From Wenzhouxiangella sediminis (lineage in GTDB: Bacteria > Pseudomonadota > Gammaproteobacteria > Xanthomonadales > Wenzhouxiangellaceae): a stretch of 64,000 nt of DNA. Location of the stretch: assembly GCF_003410055.1 (NCBI RefSeq), contig NZ_QUZK01000052.1, positions 62,001 through 126,000 of the forward strand, written 5' to 3'. Within the stretch, counting starts at the first letter, position 1, and each line of letters opens with the position of its first letter. The notes under the pieces are model-generated. The model made no database searches. It worked only from the letters and a program-made list of their open reading frames with translations, and was not told where the DNA came from. Of this stretch, positions 32,460 to 40,622 are shown piece after piece. The position numbers and the translations under genes were made by a program.

Positions 32460-32578
32460 AGCGCCCCGATCGATACCGAAGGCTGGGCCGGTGCGCTCGC
32501 ATGAGTCGAGCTCAATGGGGTTCCGGTTGAGAGCATTAATTATTTCGTGGTAACTTCCACTCCGGCTTGGCGGATTTT

Positions 32579-32962
32579 ATGTCCATGAAAGTAGAACGAA
32601 TTATCTGGGTCTTCGCCACCTTGGCACTGGCTGCGAGCACGGCCGTCAGTGCCATGTTGTACGTGAATGAGCGTGAAATGCGCGAGGCGATGGATGTGCG
32701 TATTGCGATGCATAACTCCAATTTGCTCCACGCCCTCAACCAGAATGATCGCGATGGTCTGCGCCAGCAGATCCAAGTCGTGCTCGAGGGACAGTTGAGC
32801 GCTCTGGACGGCTACATGGAATGGCGCGGCAAGTCGCATTCCAGAATGTATCAATCGCTTGTCTCGAAGCTAGAGCAGCAGCATCCCGAATACCACGCTT
32901 ATCTGATTCGCGGGCGTGATGACGGTGCCAAGTCCGAGGTGAGTGATCCAGCCAACGGTTGA
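32579..32962 (+). CDS. Small single-pass membrane protein of unknown function
   Basis: About 127 residues if started at ATG 32579 (GGCGGA upstream); TTG 32567 and ATG 32585 are alternatives. One N-terminal membrane helix (IIWVFATLALAASTAVSAML) is followed by a mostly helical, probably periplasmic domain with amphipathic repeats (EREMREAMDVRIAMHNSN, LRQQIQVVLEGQLSALDGY) that could dimerise, somewhat like the start of a chemoreceptor sensor domain. The C-terminus is disordered. The local base composition is clearly lower in GC than neighbouring genes, and the gene sits next to a repeat region, so recent acquisition is possible. No family is recognised. Confidence 0.6.
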   Translation: MSMKVERIIWVFATLALAASTAVSAMLYVNEREMREAMDVRIAMHNSNLLHALNQNDRDGLRQQIQVVLEGQLSALDGYMEWRGKSHSRMYQSLVSKLEQQHPEYHAYLIRGRDDGAKSEVSDPANG

Positions 32963-33085
32963 CTCCCGAGTAAGGCGCAAAGCGTGCGCATAAACAGGCG
33001 CGGGTCGTCCAAGATTGGTACGGACCCGAACCGTTGTCTGGTTGGCAAAGCCGTTCCCAAATCCCTACGCACCACCAAATCCCGC

Positions 33086-33239
33086 CTTTCCGGAACCCCG
33101 AACCCGGAACCCCTAGTCTCTTCCTGAAACCTGAAACCTGAAACCTGAAACCTGAAAAGCCGGGACCTCCCAAACGAAGCCGCCATTCGATGAAAGGCCC
33201 CGGATCAAGTCCGGGGCGACGGGCATGAATCCCTGAAAC
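33086..33239. repeat. Extragenic repeat element, inverted and rearranged copy
   Basis: Most of the 277-base gap between the small membrane protein and the next glycosyltransferase is repeat. It starts with CCGGAACCCCGAACCCGGAA (about 33110), shared with 13900. Five CCTGAAACC heptamers follow (33123-33157). Then, on the opposite strand, comes the core also seen in copies 1 and 2: GGACCTCCCAAACGAAGCC, GGCCCCGGATCAAGTCCGGG and a final CCTGAAACC. Compared with 10836-10969 the element is inverted and its heptamer block has moved to the other side of the core. Bases 32963-33085 show nothing recognisable. Confidence 0.8.
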
Positions 33240-35564
33240 CTAATCCAGTTCCCGAAACAACCGGTCGTAGCGCACGGCGATCTCCTGCCAGCTCAGGCTT
33301 CGCGCCATTTCGTGGCCGGCTTCGCCGAGAGCCCGGCGGCGGTCGTCGTTGTCCAGCAAGTCCGCCACGGCCCGCGCGAACTCGTCCCAGTCGTCGCGGA
33401 TCAGCAGCTGTTCGTCATCGGTGACGGGCAGGCCTTCGCAGCCCTTGGTCGTGCTGACCACCGGCAGGCCCGCGGCGAAGTAGTCGAGGATCTTCATGCG
33501 CGTGCCGCCGCCGGAGGTGAGGGGAACCACGGCGATGTCGCAGGCCTTGAGCGGCCCCGCCAGTTCCCGCACGCTGCCGGGCAGGCGCAGGTCGGGGTGG
33601 GCGATTTCCGGCGGCGCATCGCGACCGATGCCCAGAACCTGAACCCGGTGCCCCAGCCTCGCCAGCCGGGGCAGGATATCTTCGACGAGCAGCTTCAGCG
33701 CCTGGCGGTTGGGCGGATAGGAGAAGGTGCCGTGATAGACGAGCACGGGCCGGTCCGGGTCGAGGTCGAATTCAGCCGCAAGGTCGGCGGCCGGCGCGGC
33801 ATCGAAGGCGGGCAGGTCGACGCCGTGCGGAATGGTGACCTGCCGTCTTGCCGCAAGCCCGTCGGCGATGAGCGCGGCGCGATCGCGATCGGATACGCAG
33901 ACCACGGCATCCATGCGGCCGGCCAGCTGCAGCTCGCTCGCCTTCAGCTTCTCGAAGGCCCGGCTGGACAGATGGGGCAGCTGCTCGGCCAGGCGCCGGT
34001 ATTCGACGTTGTGTTCGGCCAGCACGGCCCGCCCGGCGTTGAGCATGCGGCAGATGCGCGCGGGCTGGGCATAGCCCGGAAATTCCGCCAGCGTCACCGA
34101 GGCGCCGATCCGGCGACCCACCCAGGCGGCGCGAAGGCCGTAGCCCGGGTCGTAAAGCGGCCAGTACAGGAACGCATTGCTGGCCGGCAGGCCGCGCAGA
34201 CGATGAACGATGTGGCTGACCGCCCTGGGCAGGGCCAGCAGGCGCAGCCAGAAGGGCAGCGGCGCTTCGTGAATCGCTTCCGGCGCGACCCGCCAGTAGC
34301 GGCTGCGATCGGCCGTGACGATGGCAACCTCGCGTCCGAGCCGTGCCAGGCCGCGGGCGGTCTCTAAGATCTTCACCGCGGCGCCGTGGTCGGACGGGAA
34401 CAGATCCTTGCGCGTGATCACGACCACGCCGTCGCCGGAGACTTCGCGACGTAGAGGCTGCAACAGTCGCTGCGCGATCCGGCCCATGCGGCTCGGCGAG
34501 GGCGGCCTTTCCGCGGGCGTCGCCTCGGCGGCGGAGCTGAAACGTCTCTGCGGCCTCCGCGGGGACTTGAGCCACTCGACCAGCGGTCGGCAGCAGTCTT
34601 CGGGGTTGAATCGTTCCCGGGCCAGACGATGCGCGCCGCGGGCCCGGGCGAGCCAGGCTTCGGGCCGATCGACCGATTCGGCGACGGCGTCGCGTGCAGC
34701 GCGGCGGGAATCGACCACCCAGCCGGCTTGATACTCGCGCACCAGCTCGGCGATGGGCAGGTAGTCGTTGACCAGAACCGGCAGCCCGGCCTGCAGGAAG
34801 GAGGCGATTCGAAAAGGCTGCGCCAGCTCGCGCTCGAAGTTCGCTTCGGAGAGCTCGACGCCGATATGTGCCTGCCGTCCGAGAAATTCCTGCCACTGAC
34901 GCCACGAAGCCAGGCCGTGTTCGACCGCTTCGGTCCCGATTTCGGCCGAGCCGAAATGATGCAGCTCGGCGCGCCCGCGTTGCTCGGGGGCGATGAGCCC
35001 GCTCAACCAGTCGGTCGCTTCCCGCCAGGGCCAGTCCTGGCCGCCGGTGACCAGCACCAGCGGCGAGCGGTGATCCTGGCGAGCTTGTGGCGGGGGTTCG
35101 ACCGCCAGTGGCACTTCGGCGATCGGGACGCTTGCCCGCAGGTCCTCGCCGGCAGCGAGCAGCCAGGCGGCCAGCAGGGTCCGCTGGCGGGCGTTTCCGA
35201 CCAGGAGCAGGCCGGCCCGGGACAGGGCGCGGGTGTAGCGCCGGATGAATGCGGCCGTGGCCATCGGGTCGACGAAATGCTCCTCGAGCGGACGCGGCGC
35301 GATGCAGTCGACGACGACCGGTGGAGCGGCTTTCGCCGGCAAGTGCTCGGCCAGCTGCCAGTAGCCGAGCAGCACGGCGTCCGGCTTCGCCGCCTCGATC
35401 CGACGCGCCATCTCGCGCGGCGTCCACTGCGCCTGGTCGTGCTGGACGACTTCGTGGCCGGCGCGGCCCAGCGCGTCGGCGAGCATGGCCGCACGCAGCT
35501 GGTTGCCGGTGGCGACCTTGTCCGCATGCAGGGGCGGCTCGAGCGTCAGGTAGAGGATCCGCAT
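33240..35564 (-). CDS. Tandem two-domain GT4-family glycosyltransferase
   Basis: A 774-residue protein from ATG 35564 (MRILYLTLEPPLHADKVATG); the frame is open further upstream but overlaps ptsI. The first half (1-~370) is a GT-B-like domain with LVLVTGGQDWPWREATDW and FLQAGLPVLVNDYLPIAELV. The second half (from ~378, VVVITRKDLFPSDHGAAVK) is a more typical GT4 enzyme with VLVYHGTFSYPPNRQALKLL near 611 and GGGTRMKILDYFAAGLPVVS, the donor-binding loop. The N-terminal domain looks less conserved and may be structural. Likely substrates are nucleotide sugars for surface polysaccharide. The gap to ptsI is seven bases, so it may be transcribed with the PTS block. Confidence 0.82.
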   Translation of the reverse strand: MRILYLTLEPPLHADKVATGNQLRAAMLADALGRAGHEVVQHDQAQWTPREMARRIEAAKPDAVLLGYWQLAEHLPAKAAPPVVVDCIAPRPLEEHFVDPMATAAFIRRYTRALSRAGLLLVGNARQRTLLAAWLLAAGEDLRASVPIAEVPLAVEPPPQARQDHRSPLVLVTGGQDWPWREATDWLSGLIAPEQRGRAELHHFGSAEIGTEAVEHGLASWRQWQEFLGRQAHIGVELSEANFERELAQPFRIASFLQAGLPVLVNDYLPIAELVREYQAGWVVDSRRAARDAVAESVDRPEAWLARARGAHRLARERFNPEDCCRPLVEWLKSPRRPQRRFSSAAEATPAERPPSPSRMGRIAQRLLQPLRREVSGDGVVVITRKDLFPSDHGAAVKILETARGLARLGREVAIVTADRSRYWRVAPEAIHEAPLPFWLRLLALPRAVSHIVHRLRGLPASNAFLYWPLYDPGYGLRAAWVGRRIGASVTLAEFPGYAQPARICRMLNAGRAVLAEHNVEYRRLAEQLPHLSSRAFEKLKASELQLAGRMDAVVCVSDRDRAALIADGLAARRQVTIPHGVDLPAFDAAPAADLAAEFDLDPDRPVLVYHGTFSYPPNRQALKLLVEDILPRLARLGHRVQVLGIGRDAPPEIAHPDLRLPGSVRELAGPLKACDIAVVPLTSGGGTRMKILDYFAAGLPVVSTTKGCEGLPVTDDEQLLIRDDWDEFARAVADLLDNDDRRRALGEAGHEMARSLSWQEIAVRYDRLFRELD

Positions 35565-35571
35565 GCGGCTG

Positions 35572-37311
35572 TCAGGATCCGCCCTTGTGCCGAAGTCTCT
35601 CGAGCAACTTGTCGCCGCGCTGGTCGCCGCTGGAACGGAAGCGCTCCACGATTTCACGGCAGCGCTTCGCGCTGGCTTCGATCATGCTCTTCTTGACCGC
35701 TGCCACGCGAGCCGGCGGCATGCTGAAATGAGTAACGCCCAGGCCCAGCAGCAGCCGGGCGGCGCGCTCGTCGCCGGCCAGTTCGCCGCAGACGGTGACT
35801 TCCAGTTCATGGCGGCGGCCGATCCGGACGATGCGGTCCAGTAGTTCGACGATCGCCGGGTGGGCCGGGTCGTACAAGTAGCTGACCAGTTCGTCCTGAC
35901 GGTCGATGGCCAGGACATACTGGATCAGGTCGTTGGTGCCGACCGACAGGAAGTCCAGTTCGGTGGCCATGGCATCGACGTTGAGTGCCGCCGCGGGCGT
36001 TTCGATCATGCCCCCGACCGGCAACTCGGGGTCGATGTTCAGACCCTCGCCGCGCAACTGTTCGCGGCACTCGGCAATGAGCTGGCGGGCCTGGGCGATT
36101 TCCTCGACGTTGGTGAGCATTGGCAGGAGGATACGAACCGGGCCTTCGGCAGAGGCGCGAAGGATGGCGCGCAGCTGGTCCCGGAACAGGTCGGTGACCG
36201 ACAGCGACAGGCGCAATCCGCGCAGGCCCAGGGCGGGATTGGGGCCGCGCGTGAGCGAGAGCGAATCGGGCAGTTTGTCGCCGCCGGCGTCGAGTGTTCG
36301 GATCGTCACCGGCTTGCCGCCCATCGCTCGGATGGCGTTGCGGTAGGCCCGGTACTGGGTCTGCTCGTCGGGAATGCGGTGGTCGAGGAACAGGTATTCG
36401 GTGCGCATCAGGCCGATGCCGTCCACGCCGGCGTCCATGCAGCGCTCGAACTCGATCGGCAGCTCGGCGTTGCCGTGAACCTGGAAGTGCTTGCCGTCGC
36501 CCGTTCGCGACGGCCGGGCGATGAAGCGCTTCAGTTCGCTGCGGTGGCGCTGGCTGGTGGACTGTTTCTCGGCGTAGTGGCGCTGCAGGTTGTCGTCGGG
36601 ATTGACCAGCACGGCGCCGTAGTGGCCGTCGAGGACCACCGATTCGCCTTCGGTCAGCAGATCCAGGGCGTGGTGCACGCCGACGACCATTGGAATCTCC
36701 AGGCTTCGGGCGAGGATGGCCGTGTGTGACCACGGACCACCGTGTTCGGTCACCAGGCCCGCCACGCGGCGCTGGCTGAGGATGGTCAGGTCGGCCGGCG
36801 TCAGTTCGGCGGCGATCAGGATGGTGTCGTCGAGACGGTGCGGCACCTGGGTGCTGAACAGGGCCGAGGGCTGGTCGGCGAGTTCGCGCTGGATCAGGCT
36901 GACGACCTGCTCGAGGTCTTCGCGCCTGAGGGCGAGATATTCGTCGTCCAGTCGCCTGAACTCCTCACGCAGCTGGTCGGCCTGCTGCGCAAGCGACCAC
37001 TCGGCGTTGATGCGGTTCTCGCGGATGCGGTCGCAGGCCGACTCGACCAGCATCGGATCCTGCAGGATCAGGCGGTGCGCCTCGAGCAATTCGCGTGCGG
37101 TCTCGCCCCCCGACTCGCCGACGCGGTCGAGTACGCCCGAAAGAAAGTCGTCGCCGCGCTTGACGGCGCGGCGCACCCGTTCGACCTCGGCTTCGACGGC
37201 ATCGGCCTCGAGGTGGTATTCGGGCAGGGCGAGTTCGCCCGGCGTGAGCCGGTGCACCTTGCCCAGCGCAATGCCCGCGGTGACGCCGATGCCGGTCAGG
37301 GTCAGGCTCAT
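35572..37311 (-). CDS. ptsI: PTS Enzyme I (phosphoenolpyruvate-protein phosphotransferase)
   Basis: A 579-residue Enzyme I that takes phosphate from PEP and passes it to HPr. The phospho-accepting histidine is His196 in GGPWSHTAILARS. The PEP-binding barrel has GIGLMRTEYLFLDH, GGMIETPAAALN, SVGTNDLIQYVLAIDR and the catalytic Cys in VCGELAGD. There is no N-terminal GAF domain, so it is the sugar-type enzyme rather than PtsP. It overlaps the HPr gene by four bases. No EIIB or EIIC gene is in this cluster, so the phosphate chain probably ends at the regulatory EIIA proteins encoded nearby. Confidence 0.94.
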   Translation of the reverse strand: MSLTLTGIGVTAGIALGKVHRLTPGELALPEYHLEADAVEAEVERVRRAVKRGDDFLSGVLDRVGESGGETARELLEAHRLILQDPMLVESACDRIRENRINAEWSLAQQADQLREEFRRLDDEYLALRREDLEQVVSLIQRELADQPSALFSTQVPHRLDDTILIAAELTPADLTILSQRRVAGLVTEHGGPWSHTAILARSLEIPMVVGVHHALDLLTEGESVVLDGHYGAVLVNPDDNLQRHYAEKQSTSQRHRSELKRFIARPSRTGDGKHFQVHGNAELPIEFERCMDAGVDGIGLMRTEYLFLDHRIPDEQTQYRAYRNAIRAMGGKPVTIRTLDAGGDKLPDSLSLTRGPNPALGLRGLRLSLSVTDLFRDQLRAILRASAEGPVRILLPMLTNVEEIAQARQLIAECREQLRGEGLNIDPELPVGGMIETPAAALNVDAMATELDFLSVGTNDLIQYVLAIDRQDELVSYLYDPAHPAIVELLDRIVRIGRRHELEVTVCGELAGDERAARLLLGLGVTHFSMPPARVAAVKKSMIEASAKRCREIVERFRSSGDQRGDKLLERLRHKGGS

Positions 37312-37577
37312 TCGCCTTCTCCGAAACGGTCGGCGACCAGGCCCGCGATGGCCTCGGCAGCCTCGTTTTCATCGGAGCCGTCGACTTCCAGCGTCAGTCG
37401 GCTGCCGCAGGGTGCCGCCAGCAACAGCACGCCCATGATGGACTTGGCATTGACGCGTTTGCCGCGGTGGCTCAGCCAGACCTGGCTGTCGAATCTCGAA
37501 GCCGTCTGCACGACCTTGCTGGCCGCCCGGGCGTGCAGGCCGAGTCGGTTGATCAGTTCGAGCTCGACTTCCTTCAT
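37308..37577 (-). CDS. ptsH: Phosphocarrier protein HPr
   Basis: An 89-residue HPr. His15 lies in the canonical NRLGLHARAASK motif and is phosphorylated by Enzyme I. Ser46 is in VNAKSIMGVLLL, the exact regulatory site phosphorylated by HPr kinase in Gram-positive bacteria. HprK is encoded in this same operon, so dual regulation by histidine and serine phosphorylation is likely. It overlaps its neighbours on both sides by four bases (ATGA type), indicating tight translational coupling. Confidence 0.94.
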   Translation of the reverse strand: MKEVELELINRLGLHARAASKVVQTASRFDSQVWLSHRGKRVNAKSIMGVLLLAAPCGSRLTLEVDGSDENEAAEAIAGLVADRFGEGE

Positions 37578-37951
37578 GCCCGCACGATCCCTTGCGACCC
37601 GCCGTCGGCGGCCAGCGCGGCCAGTTCGGCAGGCGGCTTGTCGGCGTGGTTGATCGTCTTGAGCAGCATCGGCAGGTTGAGCCCCGACACCACCGGGATG
37701 CCGTGCTCTTCGGCGGCCTGGTTGGCGAGGTTGTGCGGGGTGGCGCCGGGCAGGTCGGTGAGCACCACGGCACCCTGGGCATCGGCGCCGGTGGCCACGG
37801 CGATGCGCAGGGCCGCGAGCGTTTCCTCCACGTCGGCGCGGTAGCTCACGGCCACGGTCGTCAACGCAACCGGCCGGTCGAGGATGTTCTCGGCCTCGCG
37901 CCGGACGGCTTCACCCAGGGCGTCGTGGGTGACGAGAATGATGCCGGTCAC
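37574..37951 (-). CDS. PTS EIIA component, mannose family
   Basis: A 125-residue EIIA-Man domain protein. The active histidine is His9 in IILVTHDALGEAV. The later TDLPGATPHNLANQAA and VVSGLNLPMLLK segments are typical of the family. It stands alone rather than being fused to EIIB, and no IIC/IID permease genes accompany it. In related proteobacteria this arrangement has a regulatory role, with the phosphorylation state of the EIIA reporting metabolism. It overlaps the HPr and rapZ genes by four bases each. Confidence 0.92.
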   Translation of the reverse strand: MTGIILVTHDALGEAVRREAENILDRPVALTTVAVSYRADVEETLAALRIAVATGADAQGAVVLTDLPGATPHNLANQAAEEHGIPVVSGLNLPMLLKTINHADKPPAELAALAADGGSQGIVRA

Positions 37952-38808
37952 TGCTCCAGCTCCCGGTGGCTGACGAGCACGCGAACGCCTTCCTCGCGCA
38001 GTTCGCGGGCGATGCGGTCGACGATGTAGACCGAGCGATGCTGGCCGCCGGTGCAGCCGATGGCCACGGTGACCAGGCTGCGCTGGTCTTCGGCCAGCGC
38101 CGGCAACCAGCGCCGCACGAAGGCCAGGATATCGCCGCAGAACTCGTCGACGATGGGGTGCGATTCAAGGTACTCGCGCACCTGTTCCTCCAGGCCGGTG
38201 TGGGCGCGAAGGCCCGGCTGCCAGTGCGGATTGGGCAGGCAGCGCGCGTCGAAGACCATGTCCACATCGCGCGGCACGCCTCTCTTGAAGGCGAAGGACT
38301 CGAGCACCAGCGACTGGACGGACTCGTTTTCGGTCACGCCGATGGCGCGCCAGACCTGGCGACGGAGCTGGTGAATATTGCTCTCGGAGGTGTCGATGAT
38401 CCAGTCGGCTTTCTCGCGGATGGGCTCGAGCAGCTGGCGTTCGGCGGCGATGGCCGTCTCCACGCCGCCGAGGTCGCTCAGAGGGTGGCGGCGGCGCGTC
38501 TCGCTGAAGCGGCGCACGAGAACCTTCTCGTCGGTGTCCAGGAAAAGCAGCTGGAAAGGGCGGTCGCCGGGCAGTGAATCGAGCAGTTCGGGCATGCGCT
38601 CGAGGCCCTCCGGGCCGCTGCGGGCGTCGATGCCGATGGCCACGCGCGGATAGCGATCGGGCTGGCTTCGCACCTCGCGCGCCAGTTCCGGCAGCAGGCC
38701 GCCCGGCAGGTTGTCCACGCAGTAGTAGCCCAGGTCCTCCAGGGCGTGCAGGGCGACGGTCTTGCCGCTGCCCGACAGTCCGGAAATGATGATCAGCGGG
38801 CTGGTCAT
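37948..38808 (-). CDS. rapZ: RNase adapter protein RapZ
   Basis: A 286-residue P-loop protein. The Walker A motif GLSGSGKT is at residues 10-17, the Walker B-like region is LLFLDTDEKVLVRRFSETRR, and the C-terminal domain carries VAIGCTGGQHRSVYIVDRIA. In E. coli RapZ guides RNase E to the GlmZ small RNA and senses glucosamine-6-phosphate, tuning cell-envelope precursor supply. This fits its position next to LPS genes. It overlaps hprK by four bases, an arrangement common in proteobacteria that carry hprK. Confidence 0.95.
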   Translation of the reverse strand: MTSPLIIISGLSGSGKTVALHALEDLGYYCVDNLPGGLLPELAREVRSQPDRYPRVAIGIDARSGPEGLERMPELLDSLPGDRPFQLLFLDTDEKVLVRRFSETRRRHPLSDLGGVETAIAAERQLLEPIREKADWIIDTSESNIHQLRRQVWRAIGVTENESVQSLVLESFAFKRGVPRDVDMVFDARCLPNPHWQPGLRAHTGLEEQVREYLESHPIVDEFCGDILAFVRRWLPALAEDQRSLVTVAIGCTGGQHRSVYIVDRIARELREEGVRVLVSHRELEQ

Positions 38809-39746
38809 TGCTTGTCGGCGAGCAGGCGGCCGTGACGTTCGACGAATTCGGCCGCCGCGTCGAAGCCCTTCATCCGAAGCATGAAATCACGCACTGCGGC
38901 TTCGGCGATCACCGCCATGTTGCGCCCGGCCAGAACGGGCAGGTTGATCTGGGGAATCCTGAGGTCGAGCACCTCGCGCTGGGTATCGTCGCCCTGGAGG
39001 CGGTCGGCCTCGGTTTCGTCGGGCCGGGGCAGGTGCAGGTGGATGATCAGCCGCAGGTACTTGCTGGCCTTGATCGCGGCATCCCCGAACATGCGGCGGA
39101 TGTTGAGGATGCCCAGGCCGCGTACCTCGAGGCACTCCTTGAGCACCGGCGGGCAGGAGCCCTCGATGATGTCGGGCGTGAGCTGGGTGAATTCGGGCGC
39201 GTCGTCGGCGATCAGGCGATGACCGCGGGTCAGGAGTTCCAGCGCCAGTTCGCTCTTGCCGGTACCCGACTCCCCGGTGATCAGCACCCCGATGGTGAAG
39301 ATTTCCATGAACACGCCGTGCAGGGTCTCGCGGGCGGCCAGGCGGCGTGAAATCTGGTATTCGAGGAAATTGACCAGCTCCCAGTCGTTCTGGCTGGAGG
39401 TCAGCAGGGGCGTATCGTTCTCGCGTGCCAGCTTGGCCAGGTCGTCGGCGACTTCCAGGCCGTTGGCCACGATGATGGCTGCCGGCTGATCGTCCATGAT
39501 GCGCGCCAGTGTCTCCCAGCGCGTTCTCGAATCCAGACCCTCGAGCCAGTCGAATTCCTCGCGACCGATGACCTGGATGCGGGTGGAATGAATCGGCGTC
39601 AGAAACCCGACCAGGGAGGGGCGGGAATGGAAACCCGTTGGCTCGAGGTTGCGCTTGCCGGCCTCTGACTTGCCGCAGACCCAGCGCAGGTCCAGGCGGT
39701 CGGAGAACTGCTCGTAGAGTTCGGCCGGCGTAACGCGCTGGGTCAT
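38805..39746 (-). CDS. hprK: HPr kinase/phosphorylase
   Basis: A 313-residue enzyme from ATG 39746, which overlaps the ptsN stop by four bases; the longer open frame is a shadow across ptsN. The P-loop is GESGTGKS at 158-165. Before it is the HGVFMEIF segment, after it HRLIADDAPEF, and the signature EVRGLGILNIRRMFG follows, all diagnostic. It phosphorylates and dephosphorylates Ser46 of HPr. In proteobacteria without carbohydrate permeases it is thought to gate the PTS phosphorelay. E. coli lacks this gene, so its presence separates this lineage from the enterics. Confidence 0.95.
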   Translation of the reverse strand: MTQRVTPAELYEQFSDRLDLRWVCGKSEAGKRNLEPTGFHSRPSLVGFLTPIHSTRIQVIGREEFDWLEGLDSRTRWETLARIMDDQPAAIIVANGLEVADDLAKLARENDTPLLTSSQNDWELVNFLEYQISRRLAARETLHGVFMEIFTIGVLITGESGTGKSELALELLTRGHRLIADDAPEFTQLTPDIIEGSCPPVLKECLEVRGLGILNIRRMFGDAAIKASKYLRLIIHLHLPRPDETEADRLQGDDTQREVLDLRIPQINLPVLAGRNMAVIAEAAVRDFMLRMKGFDAAAEFVERHGRLLADKQ

Positions 39747-40213
39747 TGCGCCTGGGCGTCGGCCGGGCTGGTCGACAGCAAGCGCAGCAACTCGTCGGGG
39801 TCGTCGATGGTGCGCAACGCGTGGCGCTGCGACTCCCGGCCGAGTCGTTCGGCCATTTCGGCGAGCAGCCGCAGGTGAGTGTCCGTACACTGCCCGGGCA
39901 CGGCCAGGGCGAAGAACAGGTCGACTTTCTCGTGGTCGGGCGCGTCGAAATCGATCGGACGCTTGAGACGGATCATGGCGCCCGATACCTCGGCCTGGCT
40001 GTCGACGCGGCCGTGCGGGATGGCCACGCCGTGCCCGAGGCCGGTCGAGCCCAGCCGCTCGCGCTGACAAAGGCTGTCGAAGATGTCCCGGGAGCCGGCG
40101 CTCCCGGGCGCGGTGGACAGAAGTTCCGCCGCTTTCTCCAGCAGGGTCTTCTTGCTCGACACGGAGATGTCGACCGCGATGCGGTCGGGCGCGAGCACGT
40201 CAACAAGCTGCAT
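39743..40213 (-). CDS. ptsN: Nitrogen-regulatory PTS EIIA (PtsN)
   Basis: A 156-residue EIIA of the fructose/nitrogen type. The phosphorylated histidine is His67 in GHGVAIPHGR. In other bacteria PtsN binds and regulates potassium transport proteins and kinases according to its phosphorylation state. It follows the ribosome hibernation factor gene after a 35-base gap with AAAAGGGG as a likely ribosome site, and it overlaps hprK. Together with EI, HPr and EIIA-Man it completes a permease-less phosphorelay. Confidence 0.94.
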   Translation of the reverse strand: MQLVDVLAPDRIAVDISVSSKKTLLEKAAELLSTAPGSAGSRDIFDSLCQRERLGSTGLGHGVAIPHGRVDSQAEVSGAMIRLKRPIDFDAPDHEKVDLFFALAVPGQCTDTHLRLLAEMAERLGRESQRHALRTIDDPDELLRLLSTSPADAQAQ

Positions 40214-40248
40214 GAGATCGAACCCCTTTTATCGCGCGCCGCGGCGCG

Positions 40249-40569
40249 TCAGCCGGCCTCGGCCGGGCGTGAGTTGCGGTGGGACGTGACCTTGTCCTTG
40301 TGCCGGCGGACCTGCCGATCCAGCTTGTCCATAAGGGCATCGATCGCTGCGTACATGTCTTCGGCCTGGGCCTCGGCATGGAGCGGATTGGTGCGGCCAC
40401 CGACGGTGATCGTGCCCTCGACGGTGTGCTGCAACTTTTCGAGATGCAGGACGAAATGGGCCGAGATCAGGTTGTCGAAGTGGCGCTCGAGGCGCTCGCT
40501 CTTCTCGGCGATGTAGGCCTTCAGGGCCTGGGTGATTTCGATGTTCTGTCCGGTGACTTCGAGTTGCAT
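40249..40569 (-). CDS. hpf: Ribosome hibernation promoting factor
   Basis: A 106-residue HPF/YfiA-type protein starting MQLEVTGQNIEITQALKAYI, with the conserved FDNLISAHFVLHLEK strand and AEDMYAAIDALMDKLDRQV helix. The short form lacks the C-terminal dimerisation domain of long HPF, as in E. coli. It binds the 30S decoding centre to inactivate ribosomes in stationary phase. It has AAGGAGCAA upstream of its ATG and lies 53 bases after rpoN, the usual gammaproteobacterial order. Confidence 0.94.
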   Translation of the reverse strand: MQLEVTGQNIEITQALKAYIAEKSERLERHFDNLISAHFVLHLEKLQHTVEGTITVGGRTNPLHAEAQAEDMYAAIDALMDKLDRQVRRHKDKVTSHRNSRPAEAG

Positions 40570-40622
40570 CTAGGTTGCTCCTTGTTGCACGAGTCAATGT
40601 TAATACAGTAGCAGTAGCGGGT

